Positions 62,147-64,000 of a stretch of 64,000 nt of DNA are shown in pieces. The notes under the pieces were generated by a model. That model ran no database searches. It was given only the letters and a program-made list of their open reading frames with translations, and was not told the DNA's origin. This DNA is from Lethocerus indicus. Taxonomy: Eukaryota > Arthropoda > Insecta > Hemiptera > Belostomatidae. Made by a program: the position numbers and the translations under genes. How positions within the stretch are numbered: the first letter of the stretch is position 1; every line of letters begins with the position of its first letter. The stretch lies in contig JACDQD010000003.1 of the NCBI GenBank assembly GCA_019843655.1, positions 4,342,925 to 4,406,924 on the forward strand. The letters run 5' to 3'.

Positions 62147-62888
62147 TTCTTTATAGCCAAAACAACGGTGGGAATTAAATACGTGACGTGATTACCTTTG
62201 CCCGAACAAAGGCCTAAAACTATTACCGGCACTCAATGGCAATATGGCGGTGAACCAGAAAAGTCAATGAATTCATGGGGCAACTGAATCGCGGAAGTTT
62301 AGCTGGGGAAACAGTTTGAAAAACCACAGTTCACCGAAATTATAATTACGATTATTCCTTGTCTATATGTTAGTTAAAACTTGTATTTAATCAATATGTT
62401 TATATTTTAATCGTACATTAATTCTATATTTAACAATAAACCAATCAATACCAGTAGTTGCTATCTATGGAGAGGGAAATAGTGTTAGGTACTTAAGAAC
62501 ATTTATTCTGTATATATTTACGTATCAAAGTAAAAGGAAATAATTGTGCACAATGATCAAACCAAAGCGATTATTTTGTTTAAAGTGAGGCGAAAACTAT
62601 AGATGATAAGTACAAAACGTAATAACATGGATTTAAGGTAGAAAAAATGCAATTTTTTTCTTATTATAAATATATTTATCCTATGGAATTAAGAAATTAT
62701 GTCGCTATAATAGAAATGTTTAAAAATATGTATTATAAGAACATTGAAATAATAGGAAACGAAGTTTTAAAATTCATAAAATATTTTTAAATAAATTTTG
62801 TTTCGCATCGAAAATATATTTGTTGCCGTTTAAAACGAAAAAATATTGTTATTATTTTCAGAATGATTATTTTCACTTATATACAAAC
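62147..62888. promoter_or_regulatory. Putative divergent promoter right of the dsRBD gene
   Basis: The region between the dsRBD gene start and the rightward first exon at 62889 contains AATATGGCGG (62241-62250), a YY1/Pho-like site, plus a local rise in GC at 62180-62330. No coding block was seen. Confidence 0.4.
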
Positions 62889-62957
62889 ATGGAATTTTCG
62901 CACCTCAAAGTAGGTATTGATAACTGGACCCAGTTCCACACAAATCTGGTGGTGCCG
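62889..62957 (+). CDS. Possible first coding exon of a gene leaving the window
   Basis: An ATG in a reasonable context (AAACATGG) opens 23 codons, MEFSHLKVGIDNWTQFHTNL and VVP, closed by a good donor CCG|GTAAGG in phase 0. A later acceptor (TTTTGTAG, ending 63971) starts a block that reads AQHTLKGLL in one frame, but its phase does not fit this donor directly, so an intervening exon would be needed. No family was recognised. Confidence 0.35.
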
Positions 62958-63207
62958 GTAAGGTATCGTGAGGTTACTGCATTTCCTCATTTTGGGTTTA
63001 TACTATTTCTTAAAAGAACGAGTTGAAAATACAGTAATGGCTACTTTGATTTCAGCGCGATATATTAGTTGCCGCGGTAAGGGTAATTTACTTACACATG
63101 TACTCACCTTTTAAAGAGTGTACTATGATCTTAAATCTAGATTTGTGAGCATCGAAATTTAGATAGGCTAATAAAACGAGTAAATGTACACAATCATACT
63201 ATTCGTA

Positions 63208-63257
<50 letters not shown>

Positions 63258-64000
63258 TTATTTACATATGCAAACCATATTCATTTTGTTGATACTAATA
63301 ATCCTAACCCACTAAACCTACTCCCCATTCTTTTATGGGAAGTATTTGTTTTACTGTATCCAAATTTTCCTATTTATTACTACTTTTAAAATCAGTATAA
63401 TAAATGCACTCATTGCTTCTTGAAAAAACCATGATTGGGATAAGAGACACTTTGTAAATCAATATCAATTTTTTATGTGCCAATCAATTCTTTTTTACTT
63501 TTTGGCAATTTCAGTAAAATTAGGCTTAGAAAATTATGGTGCATTGGCTCATTGAGTAAAGGCTGGTCACTATGCATGTGCTGATATATCCTTCGCAGGA
63601 TATACTGTTCAGTCCAGACCCAAACAACTTACAACATATAAAAACAAAATAAACTATATATACATATAGTAACAAGCCAGTTTCCAATATTATTTAAATA
63701 CTATTTTAACATTTCATTAGGTTTTTAAAATAGTTATCAAAATTAATTTTTAAAGAAAGTCTTAGTGTTTATGCATATGCACACATGTATATGAGTGTAC
63801 AATTAAAGAATGCCAATTAAAACAGTAATAACTATATTATCACAATAACATTTGTGTAGACAATGTTTATATATTATATGAATTATATTTTGCTATGACA
63901 TTTATTATTAAAAAATATGGAAGATATTTGCTCGTCATAATGTAATATAATTAATATTTTTTGTTTTGTAGTTGCACAGCATACATTAAAAGGGCTGCTG
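62958..64000. other. Putative intron and right edge
   Basis: AT-rich sequence with an (AT)n tract. A segment near 63540-63625 has weakly tRNA-like order (GGCTCATTGAGTAAAGG, then a TATCC/GGATA stem). It ends with a possible acceptor at 63970-63971 and a truncated open block. Confidence 0.4.
63204..63253. repeat. (AT)n microsatellite
   Basis: A near-pure AT run of about 50 bases in the right-edge intron. Confidence 0.9.

Overview
The window is nuclear DNA from an animal, almost certainly an insect. It is AT-rich, with intron-rich genes carrying GT-AG introns, many (AT)n and (AC)n microsatellites, and tRNA-derived SINE-like repeats. The protein set (GGA, MINPP1, SPT6, radial spoke head, LIM, dsRBD) is metazoan. 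Nothing looks bacterial or viral. I could not fix the species. All gene models were built by hand from splice sites, reading-frame continuity and family resemblance.

Layout from left to right: (1) 493-2415, minus: an intronless, GC-rich radial spoke head protein (RSPH4/6 family). (2) 2416-6961: AT-rich spacer holding a GC-richer island (5096-5720) that looks like a promoter. (3) 6962-14542, minus: the 12-exon Golgi clathrin adaptor GGA (VHS-GAT-hinge-ear). (4) 15666-19108, plus: multiple inositol polyphosphate phosphatase, 9 exons, divergent from GGA. (5) 20143-35952, minus: the 33-exon transcription elongation factor SPT6, with two single-base frame breaks, both in G runs of the coding strand. 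(6) 37774-41335, minus: a CCDC92/CCDC74-type coiled-coil protein, with a possible alternative 5' exon at 42894-42988. (7) 44388-52188, plus: a moonraker (KIAA0753/OFIP)-like centriolar protein, 13 exons, preceded by a perfect RFX X-box match. (8) 48406-50770, minus: a three-LIM-domain protein nested in an intron of gene 7. (9) 54257-62146, minus: a Q-rich protein with two dsRNA-binding domains. (10) 62889 onward, plus: possible first exon of a gene running off the right edge.

Functional themes: SPT6 is a core chromatin and elongation factor, and GGA and MINPP1 are housekeeping. Three genes (RSPH, CCDC92-like, moonraker-like) belong to cilium/centriole biology, and two of these are divergent neighbours with the X-box between their outermost 5' exons.

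Most unusual DNA: a perfect 96-nt inverted repeat with a 14-nt loop in an intron (40050-40255); a tRNA-Val-like element (20405-20471); a set of related tRNA-like repeats in inverted pairs; two candidate GC-AG introns; a 15-nt microexon; and the two SPT6 frame breaks. I found no convincing entirely new system. The X-box-linked ciliary pair and the perfect hairpin are the best leads.
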